Origin: Bacteroidales bacterium
Lineage (GTDB): Bacteria; Bacteroidota; Bacteroidia; Bacteroidales; F082
DNA: 64,000 bases
Reading direction: 5' to 3'
NCBI GenBank assembly: GCA_900769945.1
Contig: CAAGIO010000028.1
Location: forward strand, 1 to 64,000
Below, one piece after another: positions 16,701 through 23,893 of this stretch; the stretch's first letter is position 1; each line of letters starts with the position of its first letter. A program made the translations under genes and the position numbers. The notes below the pieces were generated by a model, which saw nothing but the letters and a program-made list of their open reading frames with translations, searched no databases and was not told the origin of the DNA.

Positions 16701-17296
16701 CAAATAGTGATGTAAATCAATATACTCCATCAAGCCTCGCTCCCGGACAACATGTTTTTACTCGCGAAGTGTCGGACGATTGCACCAGTTGGATTCCATC
16801 GGCAGGAGAATGGTTGGTGACGGTGGAGGAGGATGTCGTCGTGGAAATCTCCGGCAACACAATGATAATTCTCGGTGAGAGCACGGTGCTGACTGCCACT
16901 GGAGCAGAAAGATATGAGTGGAGCACCGGCGAGACAACAGCGTCTATAACGGTATCTCCAACAGAGAACACCGACTATTCTGTGACGGGCTTCGTGGGTG
17001 ACGACTGTTATGATGCCGAATCGGTCACTGTGATTGTCGAGCCCGACGCTTTGGTTGAGAACGGGAACAAGAGGGTGACGATTTATCCTAATCCCGCCGA
17101 AGATAAAGTCAGAATAGCGTGTGAGAACATGGAAGACATCACTATTATGACTGTCGCGGGGCGTGTGGTTGGCTATTATAATCCTGACTCAGACAGCACG
17201 GAGATAGATGTGTCCGCACTGGAGTCAGGGACATACCTGATAGTGATACGTGATATGGACGATAACATTATTCGGAGCAGGGTAGTGGTCTATTAA
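13775..17296 (+). CDS. Large secreted C10 cysteine protease with FnIII, SprB-like and T9SS domains
   Basis: A 1173-residue secreted protein. In order: signal peptide (about 1-19, MKKFLLLILVFAFSSAMFA); an inhibitory propeptide (about 20-130, including LYIFNCGDGFVIVSADDC); a C10 (streptopain/SpeB-like) catalytic domain with Cys169 in CPVGCAATAMAQVMKYW, His311 in GGGHGFVCDGYD and the HFNWGW motif; fibronectin III-like modules (from about 375), the second interrupted by a roughly 150-residue beta-rich insert; two SprB-type repeats (near VCHGGNDGSVTVNAANG and VTCNGGDDGAVTLSVNDG); two Ig-like repeats (ISGNTDIILGQSTTLTA and ISGNTMIILGESTVLTA); and a type A T9SS sorting domain (about 1100-1173, IYPNPAEDKVRI). 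It should be cleaved and attached to the cell surface. The repeats suggest a combined protease and adhesin. It is convergent with lplA. Confidence 0.92.
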   Translation: MKKFLLLILVFAFSSAMFAKKVDKEEARNIAGVLLPERPITDVITSQLFEYLYIFNCGDGFVIVSADDCYNPIIAYSDDCPFVVEDMPDNIRCWLGSMENEVRYFSENNVYASDYVAEEWVSYREGVVPAAKSRTSVLPMVHTHWGQGTPYNNMCPTTTSGDGHCPVGCAATAMAQVMKYWEWPKIGTGSHSYNSPVGGTQSVNFGNTTYDWDNMVDRATSSSTQAQQDAVALLSYHCGVSVDMGYGNNSSGAYPSDVINALKQYFDYSNGIGSASRNYYSFDQWVNLLKLEINAGRPVLYSGWDNAGGGHGFVCDGYDNNDYFHFNWGWNGSCDGYYAIGYLSPGQGGTGAGSGCYNENNYILTGVQPNNASVAAPSNVTASVNMRDVTLSWGVVSGAARYKVYRDGFVLNTNVTGTSYTDHDVVYGSHYYHVRAVQSNGNYSHSSNIALAEVLFPGPVPANLTASVNDNDVHLSWNAPASENAVLKYGDSSPSSSAYGFGSEVPFYWGQCYTTEQLAPYAGMAIQSVQVFHGDVHQYTLHIYKNVDGEFVEVTSKVYNTTTANSWTTVTLPSPCVIDYSHDLYVVVSSTDLSYPGKFTEYSGNVNAALYSSSGSGYSHIENISWLIKTNISDGTYTYDVFRNGSPIATNKTQTSYNDNNLAVGTYNYYVKTNYYGGQSNASNTASATVSSAALSVTVSNVIPPVCHGGNDGSVTVNAANGTLPYIYSMNGQSSPSTSGPYTFYNLSAGSYSVTVQDGAGNTASTPVSITDPAALVVTISGNTDIILGQSTTLTANGAASYMWNTGQTTQSITVSPSTTTVFSVTGTSTAGCTADAQVTVNVSDSNINLVVNDVDDVTCNGGDDGAVTLSVNDGVAPFVFSNGTQSSDPTNNSTYTFGDLSSGTYEFSVTDNLGYSATATASVGEPDALQPGAIGTEGESLCFNDDASTIPSVDNASSGQPQLSYRWKENGIVIPNSDVNQYTPSSLAPGQHVFTREVSDDCTSWIPSAGEWLVTVEEDVVVEISGNTMIILGESTVLTATGAERYEWSTGETTASITVSPTENTDYSVTGFVGDDCYDAESVTVIVEPDALVENGNKRVTIYPNPAEDKVRIACENMEDITIMTVAGRVVGYYNPDSDSTEIDVSALESGTYLIVIRDMDDNIIRSRVVVY

Positions 17297-17305
17297 GGTG
17301 AAGGT

Positions 17306-17343
17306 AAAAAAATATAGCCCCTGTTGTGGGGCTATATTTTAAT
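17306..17343. terminator. Bidirectional terminator between C10 protease and lplA
   Basis: A perfect 13-bp stem (AAAATATAGCCCC at 17309-17321 with GGGGCTATATTTT at 17328-17340) and a 6-base loop. A-rich and T-rich flanks on both sides let it work on both strands. It separates two convergent genes. Confidence 0.85.
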
Positions 17344-17367
17344 GACAATATTTTTGATGATAGTGCT

Positions 17368-18327
17368 CTATGCGTAGATGAGGTTGGCGATGTCTTTGGC
17401 AACCGCGTTATCTCCTAAGTCAGGGACTTGCCTTATGCTCGCTCCGGTGAGTAGGCGTTCTGTCTCCTCGATGAGGTCTGGCTCAAGACCGTCGGAAGCG
17501 ATAGATATTCTTTCAATAATGCCTTTCTCTTCGTTGACGGTGAGGTCTATCTCGGCGAGGCCCCATGCGAATTGTGAGGTTTTCTTGGCATTGAAGTTGC
17601 GCCATTTCCCGAAGAGATAGTCGTCGCTGGCATATAAGTCGCGTGTTTTCAGCACCTTATCGGTGATGAGGCTGTCGAAATCAATCACCTCGGCTTTCAT
17701 TCCATACACCTCCTCAAAGGCATGTGTGAGGTAAGGGATAATGGTGTCTGACGTTATGTCGGCCACCTCCGATAAGTTGATGACTCTGCTTGCTACAGAT
17801 TTCACCCCATGCTTCTGGAGCTTGGCGGGATTAACCTTGAGATAGCGCATAAGTCTCTCGGTATCAGTCTTGATCATGATAGTACCGTGATGTAGCCTCC
17901 TGTCTTTGTATATGCCGAAGGCGTTGCCGGAGAACTTACGCCCGTCGTATGTGATATCGTTCCTTCCCGACACTTCCGACTCAAGCCCGAAATATCTTAA
18001 TGCGGTTTTTATCACCATCATCTGTCTTGACACATCGTAATGCCTTTTGTCGGCGACGAAGGAGAAGTTGAGGTTCCCAAGGTCGTGAAACACCGCGCCT
18101 CCGCCAGTGCGCCTTCTTGCTACATGCCCGCCGTCGTTCAGGAGCATCTCAACGTTGCACTCTGTGAATGGGTTCTGATTGTACCCATATACAACAGTGT
18201 GCTGGTTCTTCCATAAAAACATTGTAACAACATCGGCTTCACCATCAACTAAAAGCGAGTTCTCAACAGCGAGGTTGAGGTGTGGCTCATATTGGTTTCC
18301 TATAACAACTTGAATTTTAAGACTCAT
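17368..18327 (-). CDS. lplA: Lipoate-protein ligase
   Basis: A 319-residue enzyme of the BPL/LplA/LipB fold that attaches lipoate to E2 subunits of 2-oxoacid dehydrogenases and to GcvH. The signatures are ARRRTGGGAVFHDLGNLNFS (lipoyl-AMP pocket), GRNDITYDGRKFSGNAF with the catalytic-site Lys, and HHGTIM. A C-terminal accessory domain is present (about 245-319). The length is typical. The stop codon of the upstream barrel protein gene lies 2 bp before its start, so they probably form an operon. Confidence 0.93.
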   Translation of the reverse strand: MSLKIQVVIGNQYEPHLNLAVENSLLVDGEADVVTMFLWKNQHTVVYGYNQNPFTECNVEMLLNDGGHVARRRTGGGAVFHDLGNLNFSFVADKRHYDVSRQMMVIKTALRYFGLESEVSGRNDITYDGRKFSGNAFGIYKDRRLHHGTIMIKTDTERLMRYLKVNPAKLQKHGVKSVASRVINLSEVADITSDTIIPYLTHAFEEVYGMKAEVIDFDSLITDKVLKTRDLYASDDYLFGKWRNFNAKKTSQFAWGLAEIDLTVNEEKGIIERISIASDGLEPDLIEETERLLTGASIRQVPDLGDNAVAKDIANLIYA

Positions 18328-18329
18328 AA

Positions 18330-18998
18330 TTAGAATAATAAATAACCTGTACTTATCTGGATGCTGAAGTTTTTGTTAGGATTAGTGTTTTTCATGACAT
18401 TGTTCATGCCTATATAAACCCTTAGCTTTATAAAAAGGTCGGTTTGAGGGACGAGGTCGGTGGTGTAAACGCCAAAGACAAGACAGCTGTCGAAGATGTT
18501 AAAGTCGTTATTTGTCAGCTTGGTCATCTCCCAACTGTCGTTTCCTATTTTGGTGTAGATGCGGCCTTTGGTGCATAAGTTGATGCTTGTTCCCACCTCT
18601 AACCCTAAGATGTCGGTGAAATAATATTGGTACATGATAGGGATGGAGAGGTATCGGAATGAGTGTTTCTTATAGACCTTCATCTTGTTTGACATCTCGC
18701 CTTCTACCCATATCTGCGATTGCTGCCCGTAATTTGTTAAAGTGATGTCAACTGCAATCCTTGAGTTGCTGTTGACGATATATTTGCCGCAAACTCCGCC
18801 TGTCAGACCGAGTTTTAAGCCGTTCTCTTCCACTCCGTTTATCGTTGACATGCCGATGCCGCCGCAGACACCATAGTGGAACCTGCTCTCTTGTGCATTG
18901 ATTTTGTTGGAGAAAGGAATCAATAGAAACATAATTGCCAACAATGCAGCTATGCCTCTTGATGATGTTCTTGCTCTTTTTCCTATGCGGTACCTCAT
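18330..18998 (-). CDS. Outer membrane beta-barrel protein (PorT/OMP_b-brl family)
   Basis: A 222-residue outer membrane protein. The true start is ATG 18998 (MRYRIGKRARTSS); the five-codon extension begins with TTG. The N-terminus contains a signal-peptide-like hydrophobic stretch (ALLAIMFLLIPFSNKINAQ). The rest is made of alternating beta strands with short turns (FHYGVCGGIGMSTI, GVCGKYIV, RYLSIPIMYQYYF, LFIKLRVYIGMNN), ending in an aromatic final strand (QISTGYLLF) as expected for BAM insertion. The SIPI segment is common in the Bacteroidota 'porin family' barrels. Function unknown. It is transcribed with lplA. Confidence 0.75.
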   Translation of the reverse strand: MRYRIGKRARTSSRGIAALLAIMFLLIPFSNKINAQESRFHYGVCGGIGMSTINGVEENGLKLGLTGGVCGKYIVNSNSRIAVDITLTNYGQQSQIWVEGEMSNKMKVYKKHSFRYLSIPIMYQYYFTDILGLEVGTSINLCTKGRIYTKIGNDSWEMTKLTNNDFNIFDSCLVFGVYTTDLVPQTDLFIKLRVYIGMNNVMKNTNPNKNFSIQISTGYLLF

Positions 18999-19081
18999 GT
19001 TATAAAAAACCAAAAAGCCAGAATACAGTGCCGATAACTCTCGTTATAACAAACTGACTTCTGACTTCGCTTTCAATTGTG

Positions 19082-19155
19082 TAGTCTCTAGGGGATTTGA
19101 ACCCCTGTTACCAGGATGAAAACCTGACGTCCTGACCAGACTAGACGAAGAGACC
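19082..19155 (-). tRNA. tRNA-Glu (UUC), copy 2
   Basis: A 74-nt tRNA on the minus strand. Acceptor stem GGTCTCT pairs with AGAGACT (first pair is G-U). The D arm is like E. coli tRNA-Glu (TCGTCTAGTCTGGTCAGGAC). The anticodon loop TTTTCAT holds UUC. The T arm AGGGGTTCAAATCCCCT is perfect. CCA is not encoded. It is identical to the neighbouring copy. Confidence 0.95.
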
Positions 19156-19165
19156 CGAAAACTTG

Positions 19166-19239
19166 TAGTCTCTAGGGGATTTGAACCCCTGTTACCAGGA
19201 TGAAAACCTGACGTCCTGACCAGACTAGACGAAGAGACC
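19166..19239 (-). tRNA. tRNA-Glu (UUC), copy 1
   Basis: Same 74-nt sequence, anticodon UUC, and fold as the copy 10 bp downstream. This is the promoter-proximal gene of the pair. The two tRNAs are exact tandem duplicates with an 84-bp repeat period, and the 10-base spacer is the only unique part. They are presumably cut from one precursor. Confidence 0.95.
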
Positions 19240-19362
19240 ATTTCGTTTTTTCGTGCTGCAAAAATACAAATTAATATAATATAAAAGATAAAAAATTAAT
19301 TTTTTTTGAAAAAAATAATAATATGTTGATAATCAGTTTGTTATATGCAAAAAAGTTTATGT

Positions 19363-20163
19363 TTATTCAAATGTAAGTGACACTTGGAAGGTCCTGTTGT
19401 GGAGATTTTCGATGCTGGAATCGTAAATCGTATTCTGTTTATCAAGGATATTTAGCAGTCCGAAGCCCATTTTCACTTCTATTCCGAACTTGAAATAGCC
19501 GGTGTAAAAGTCAAAGCCGGCACCTATTTCAGCGGCTAAATCGGCCCTGTTAACCTTGATGTTCTTATAGACCTCCTGTCCGTTATTGTCTAATGCCTGC
19601 CATTTCTTTTGAGAGGCGAGGTCGATCTTAGTGTTGGCACCTCCCACCAAGTAGGCGGCGACGTTGTTGATGCGTTTCGACTTGTATTTCACAAGCAGAG
19701 GAAACTCCACGAACGTTGAGAAGATTGACTTGTTGTTCTCAAGATAAAGGTTCCTGTCTTCATTATATATATGGTATGTTATAGTCCTTGTCCCAAAGTT
19801 GAGCGACGGGATAAACCGCAGGTCGAAATACCTGCCGAGACGCATGTTCCCCACTACGCCAACAGTGAATCCCGGATTCGGCTTCGACTCGATGCTCCTT
19901 ACATAATAGGTGTCGTCCGAACTGTAGTTGTGCTCCGGGTTCTCCGCGGAGGCGTGCGGAATGTTCTGATAGTTGTCAATGTAGTTGAAAGAGTACGACA
20001 TCTGGTTGTATCCTAAGATAAAGCCGAAATGATATGGCTGGTTGTCGTAATTCCTTAGGTTCATTGGTTTTTTTGTCTGTGCCGAGACGCTTGATGGAAC
20101 GGCGACAATGATTGCGCTTATTATGATAAGCAGGTGTTTTAATATTCCTGATTGTATTTTCAT
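19363..20163 (-). CDS. porT: PorT-like type IX secretion barrel protein
   Basis: A 266-residue outer-membrane beta-barrel protein with an N-terminal signal peptide (HLLIIISAIIVAVPSSVSAQ). The mature start MNLRNYDNQPYHFGFILGYN resembles PorT of Porphyromonas gingivalis (NLxNYDxKxxHFGFxLG), a protein needed for type IX secretion. Later strands (GFTVGVVGNMRLGRYFDLRF, FVEFPLLVKYKSKR, RADLAAEIGAGFDFY) and a terminal aromatic residue fit the family. In this genome the T9SS would export the C10 proteases. It is not in an operon with other por/gld genes. A paralogous barrel with another role is possible. Confidence 0.75.
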   Translation of the reverse strand: MKIQSGILKHLLIIISAIIVAVPSSVSAQTKKPMNLRNYDNQPYHFGFILGYNQMSYSFNYIDNYQNIPHASAENPEHNYSSDDTYYVRSIESKPNPGFTVGVVGNMRLGRYFDLRFIPSLNFGTRTITYHIYNEDRNLYLENNKSIFSTFVEFPLLVKYKSKRINNVAAYLVGGANTKIDLASQKKWQALDNNGQEVYKNIKVNRADLAAEIGAGFDFYTGYFKFGIEVKMGFGLLNILDKQNTIYDSSIENLHNRTFQVSLTFE

Positions 20164-20193
20164 AAGACGAATAACGATGAAATATCAAAATTA

Positions 20194-21195
20194 TTATATC
20201 TTTTCTGTTTCTAACAATAGTCTTTCCTTGTTGACGGGTGCTGCGCCAATCTCTTCGCAGACGAGACCTCCCGCAAGGTTGGATATTGCTGCGATGTGAT
20301 AAGCGTCCATTCCGCAGACGAGGCACAGCATCGCTACTCCGAGCACAGTGTCGCCGGCACCGGATACGTCGGCTATCTTACGCAGGTGTGCGGGGATATA
20401 ATGATGGCTCTTGTCCCCGCCCTTGCTCTCCTGAATGATGACGCCGCGCTCCGACAAGGTGTTCATGAGGTATCTGCACTGTATCTTGTCCTGAAGCGCA
20501 TCTACACCTATTAATATATTGTCGATGGTGTCGGTCGGGAACTCGAATCCCACGCCTTCCCTCAACTCCTTCAAGTTAGGCTTGAATAATGTGGAGTTCT
20601 GATATGCAAGGAAGTTGTTCTTCTTCGGATCTACACCTACGGGAATGCCCTTGCCATTTGCTGCCGCAATGGTGTGCCTGATGAGCGACTCGGTAAGCAC
20701 CCCTTTGTTGTAGTCCTGAAGTATGATGCCGTCAATGCTGCCGCTGTCAATGAAGCTGTCTATCTTCGAGATGATGAGCGACATCTCGTCTTCAGTAAGG
20801 TCGAAAATATCCTCGTCATCAACACGAAGCATCTGGGCGTTGTTACCAATAATCCTGTATTTTGTTGTGGTCCTGCGCGCCCCGCTACTGATGATGCCCT
20901 CGTCCGACATGTCGTGCTCTCTGAGAAGGCTGAAGAAGTCCTTCGACTTGGCGTCCTCACCAATGACAGAGCATAGAACCGGCTCCGCACCGAGCGCTTT
21001 GATGTTTTGCGCCACGTTGGCCGCTCCCCCAAGACGTGCAAAACGCTCTTTTACAGCCACTATAGGTACCGGAGCCTCCGGGGATATTCGGTCAACCTTG
21101 CCGTTAAGATACAAATCTAACATCACATCTCCAATGATGAGAATCCTCTTCCCGTTGAACGATTCAAACAATTTCTTTATCTCTTCTTTTGGCAT
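20194..21195 (-). CDS. rfaE1: D-glycero-beta-D-manno-heptose-7-phosphate kinase (RfaE1/HldE N-domain)
   Basis: A 333-residue PfkB/ribokinase family kinase that phosphorylates heptose 7-phosphate at C1 in the ADP-heptose pathway for LPS inner core. The motifs are ILIIGDVMLDLYLNGKVDRI, ISPEAPVPIVAV, RLGGAANVAQNIKALGAEP (substrate side), GVDPKKNNFLAYQNSTLFKPN, and the catalytic anion hole DVSGAGDTVLGV with its Asp base. Only the kinase domain is encoded. The cytidylyltransferase half that is fused in E. coli HldE is absent and presumably separate, as in many Bacteroidota. Confidence 0.92.
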   Translation of the reverse strand: MPKEEIKKLFESFNGKRILIIGDVMLDLYLNGKVDRISPEAPVPIVAVKERFARLGGAANVAQNIKALGAEPVLCSVIGEDAKSKDFFSLLREHDMSDEGIISSGARRTTTKYRIIGNNAQMLRVDDEDIFDLTEDEMSLIISKIDSFIDSGSIDGIILQDYNKGVLTESLIRHTIAAANGKGIPVGVDPKKNNFLAYQNSTLFKPNLKELREGVGFEFPTDTIDNILIGVDALQDKIQCRYLMNTLSERGVIIQESKGGDKSHHYIPAHLRKIADVSGAGDTVLGVAMLCLVCGMDAYHIAAISNLAGGLVCEEIGAAPVNKERLLLETEKI

Positions 21196-21374
21196 CTCGT
21201 GTTTATAAATTTTGGCCGCCTTAGCCTTTTATATTACCTAAACTGTTTATTATTAAATAGTTGCAGTCTTCTCAACCATAGATGAAGAAGCGCTTTTTCC
21301 TCTGACAAATTTACATATTTTTGTGAAAAGAAAACTTTGTTTTAAAAAAATATGTATTTGTCGTAATTAATAGT

Positions 21375-21382
21375 TATTTTTG
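21375..21382 (+). promoter_or_regulatory. Minus-7 element of the lpxD cluster
   Basis: TATTTTTG, 17 bp before the ATG at 21400. A TTTG at 21357-21360 is 14 bases upstream, closer than standard. It probably drives the three-gene cluster 21400-23876. Confidence 0.45.
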
Positions 21383-21399
21383 CAGCATAAAAAAGAGAT

Positions 21400-21858
21400 A
21401 TGAATACACTCGCTTGGATAATAGTAGCTGTTGTGCTTTTGATTTTTGTTGGCAGCCTCTTCATCACGCCATCGGAGAAGAAAAACAGTGCCGTGGTCGT
21501 GAATCTGAAGATTCAGGCGTGCGAGCGTCTGCTGCTTTATCTTGAGAGAATACAATATCCGGTGCTTCTGAAAAGGGTTTTCATGCCTGGTATGACTCGC
21601 GACGAACTGCTTATGTCGTTGGTTCAGAACGTGCAAGAAGAGCTGGAGCATAACCTTGCGCAACGACTCTATATGGGGGAAGACACTTGGCTGATGATTC
21701 AGATGGCGAAGGACGAGGCTCTCGGTACAATCAACGCCGCGTTCGTCGATAACCCTGATTCTGATGCCGCATCGATAGCACAGCTGCTTGTATCATCACA
21801 TAACAACATGATTGACAAGGCTGTAATAAAAATTAAGGTTGAATTTAATAGTTTATAG
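21400..21858 (+). CDS. Conserved membrane-anchored protein of unknown function
   Basis: A 152-residue protein I cannot assign to a characterised family. Residues 5-25 form one clear transmembrane helix (LAWIIVAVVLLIFVGSLFI). The rest is mostly predicted helical: KIQACERLLLYLERIQYP, then a segment around RDELLMSLVQNVQEELEHN with a conserved-looking LYMGEDTWLMIQMAKDEALG. Its stop codon touches the lpxD start (stop ends 21858, ATG at 21859), so it is translationally linked to lipid A synthesis. Similar small anchored proteins precede lpxD-type genes in other Bacteroidota, to my recollection. Its function is open. Confidence 0.75.
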   Translation: MNTLAWIIVAVVLLIFVGSLFITPSEKKNSAVVVNLKIQACERLLLYLERIQYPVLLKRVFMPGMTRDELLMSLVQNVQEELEHNLAQRLYMGEDTWLMIQMAKDEALGTINAAFVDNPDSDAASIAQLLVSSHNNMIDKAVIKIKVEFNSL

Positions 21859-22905
21859 ATGAAAATAGAGTTTACCGCGGCCCAAGTGGCGGCACTCCTT
21901 GGAGGAAAAGTAGAGGGAGACCCAGAGGTGAAGGTGTCTAATATCGCCCGTATTGAAGACGGCGCACCCGGAATGCTGAGTTTCCTCTCAAATCCGAAAT
22001 ATATCCCTTATCTTTATACCACACAATCATCGATAGTGCTTGTTAATGAAGACTTTGTCCCTTCCGAGCCTGTCAACACAACAATGATTAGGGTGAAAGA
22101 CGCCTATGAGTCGTTCGCACAACTCCTAAGCATTTATCAGGAATACACGAATAACAAGGTCGGAGTGTCGGATTTGTCGTTTGTGTCGTCTGACGCGCAA
22201 TATGGTGAGAACTGCTATATCGGTGCCTTCGCCTTCATCGGGGAAAGGGTGAAGATAGGTAATAATGTTAAGATTTATCCTCACGCTTATCTTGGCGATG
22301 ACGTGGTGATAGGGGATAACACCGTGATATATTCCGGAGTGAGGCTTTATCCTATGACACATATCGGAAGGAACTGCATCGTCCATTCCGGCGCTGTGCT
22401 CGGTGCCGACGGCTTCGGCTTTGTCCCTCAACCTGATGGCTCGTATAAGAAAGTGCCTCAAATAGGTAATGTGCTCGTGGGTGATAACGTCGAAATTGGA
22501 GCGAACACTACTATCGACCGCTCAACAATAGAGTCAACAAAGATTCATGACGGCGTGAAACTCGATAACCTCATTCAGATAGCGCATAATGTGGAACTCG
22601 GCGAAAACACCGCAATAGCTGCACAAACGGGAATAGCCGGCTCTGCTCATATCGGGAAAAACTGCGTGATAGCCGGACAAGTAGGTATCTCAGGACATAT
22701 CAATATCGCGGACTTCACCATTATCGGTCCTCAGTCGGGACTCATGAGCGGAGTGAAAGAATCAGGAAAGAAGATAATGGGCTATCCCGCCTACGACTAT
22801 AAAACATACCTAAAAGACACAGTCAGAATGCGTAATATCCATAAACTTGAGGATAGAATTTCTGAACTTGAGAAAAAAATTAATGAATTATTATCGAGTA
22901 TGTAA
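21859..22905 (+). CDS. lpxD: UDP-3-O-acylglucosamine N-acyltransferase
   Basis: A 348-residue LpxD, which adds the second acyl chain to UDP-3-O-acyl-glucosamine in lipid A synthesis. The N-terminal uridine-binding domain (AAQVAALLGGKVEGDPEVKV) is followed by a long left-handed beta helix of hexapeptide repeats (GENCYIGAFAFIGERVKIGN and on to IAGQVGISGHINIADFTIIG). The catalytic His lies in NLIQIAHNVELGEN. The C-terminal helix (IHKLEDRISELEKKI) fits the trimer. It is directly followed by lpxC, 26 bp away. Confidence 0.96.
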   Translation: MKIEFTAAQVAALLGGKVEGDPEVKVSNIARIEDGAPGMLSFLSNPKYIPYLYTTQSSIVLVNEDFVPSEPVNTTMIRVKDAYESFAQLLSIYQEYTNNKVGVSDLSFVSSDAQYGENCYIGAFAFIGERVKIGNNVKIYPHAYLGDDVVIGDNTVIYSGVRLYPMTHIGRNCIVHSGAVLGADGFGFVPQPDGSYKKVPQIGNVLVGDNVEIGANTTIDRSTIESTKIHDGVKLDNLIQIAHNVELGENTAIAAQTGIAGSAHIGKNCVIAGQVGISGHINIADFTIIGPQSGLMSGVKESGKKIMGYPAYDYKTYLKDTVRMRNIHKLEDRISELEKKINELLSSM

Positions 22906-22921
22906 TATTTTTGTAATTTTG
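22906..22921 (+). promoter_or_regulatory. Two overlapping minus-7-like boxes ahead of lpxC
   Basis: TATTTTTG (22906-22913) and TAATTTTG (22914-22921) lie in tandem in the 26-bp gap between lpxD and lpxC. Either could give lpxC its own promoter. No TTTG lies at the right distance upstream, so support is weak. Confidence 0.3.
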
Positions 22922-22931
22922 CACTTTAATA

Positions 22932-23876
22932 ATGGCGTTGATTATTAAAGTGGAAAAACAACATACAATAACTAATAGTGTTAGTCTAACTGGTATAGGG
23001 CTGCACACAGGTCAGAAAGGTACCCTTACATTTCACCCAGCAGGTGTGAATCACGGAGTCGTATTTAGAAGAATTGATGTAGATGGAAAACCTCTCGTTG
23101 AGACGAAGGTGGAAAACGTCGTTGATACCTCACGCGGTACTACCATTGCTCAAAACGGAGTTAAGGTCTTCACCGTGGAACATATTCTCGCCTCCCTGCG
23201 AGGTCTTGGCGTGGATAACGTTCTTATTGATATTGACTGCGAAGAACCTCCTATCTTGGACGGCAGCGGTAAGATGATGGTTGATGCCTTGTTGAAAGCC
23301 GGTATCGTTGAACAAGATGCTGAACGCAAATTCATTGTCGTAGATAGAAAAATTACCTATTCTAACCCGAAGATTGGATGTGAGATAACCATAGAGCCTG
23401 CCGAGTCCTTCTCTGTTGATGTTAGAGTTGACTATAACTCCAAGGTACTTAAGGCTCAAGAAGCACACCTTGATTCAAATTCTGACTTCGCCTCCGACTT
23501 CGCCTCATGCCGTACCTTCGTGTTCTTCCATGAATTAGAGTTCCTTCTCAAAAATAACTTGATAAAGGGCGGCGACTTGTCGAATGCCATCGTGTTTGTC
23601 GAGAATGAGGTGTCGGAAGAAGACCTCTCCCGCATAGCCAAACTGTTTAAGAAAGAAGCCGTCGGTGTTCGTAGCAGCGGTATCCTTAATAATCTCTCTC
23701 TTCACTTTGAGAACGAACCGGCACGCCATAAGCTCTTTGACCTCATCGGCGACCTCTCACTGCTCGGTATGCCTGTCATAGGTAAGATTACTGCCTTCAA
23801 ACCCGGACATTTCGCCAATACTGAGTTCGTGAAAACAATGGTGAAAGAGTTGGTAATGTGCTCAATGTTAGCTTGA
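22932..23876 (+). CDS. lpxC: UDP-3-O-acyl-N-acetylglucosamine deacetylase, stand-alone
   Basis: A 314-residue zinc deacetylase, the committed step of lipid A synthesis. The ligands and active site are intact: His84 in EHILASLRGLGVDN, His266 and Asp270 in HKLFDLIGDLSLLG, and His293 in KPGHFANTEF. In most Bacteroidota this protein is a 450-470 residue fusion with the dehydratase FabZ and is followed by lpxA. Here the frame ends with TGA directly after the LpxC domain (LVMCSMLA), and a glycosyltransferase gene follows on the other strand. The FabZ half and lpxA must be elsewhere or lost. No FabZ-like sequence was seen in the 17-bp gap. Confidence 0.95.
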   Translation: MALIIKVEKQHTITNSVSLTGIGLHTGQKGTLTFHPAGVNHGVVFRRIDVDGKPLVETKVENVVDTSRGTTIAQNGVKVFTVEHILASLRGLGVDNVLIDIDCEEPPILDGSGKMMVDALLKAGIVEQDAERKFIVVDRKITYSNPKIGCEITIEPAESFSVDVRVDYNSKVLKAQEAHLDSNSDFASDFASCRTFVFFHELEFLLKNNLIKGGDLSNAIVFVENEVSEEDLSRIAKLFKKEAVGVRSSGILNNLSLHFENEPARHKLFDLIGDLSLLGMPVIGKITAFKPGHFANTEFVKTMVKELVMCSMLA

Positions 23877-23893
23877 TAGCCTCCCGATAGCTG

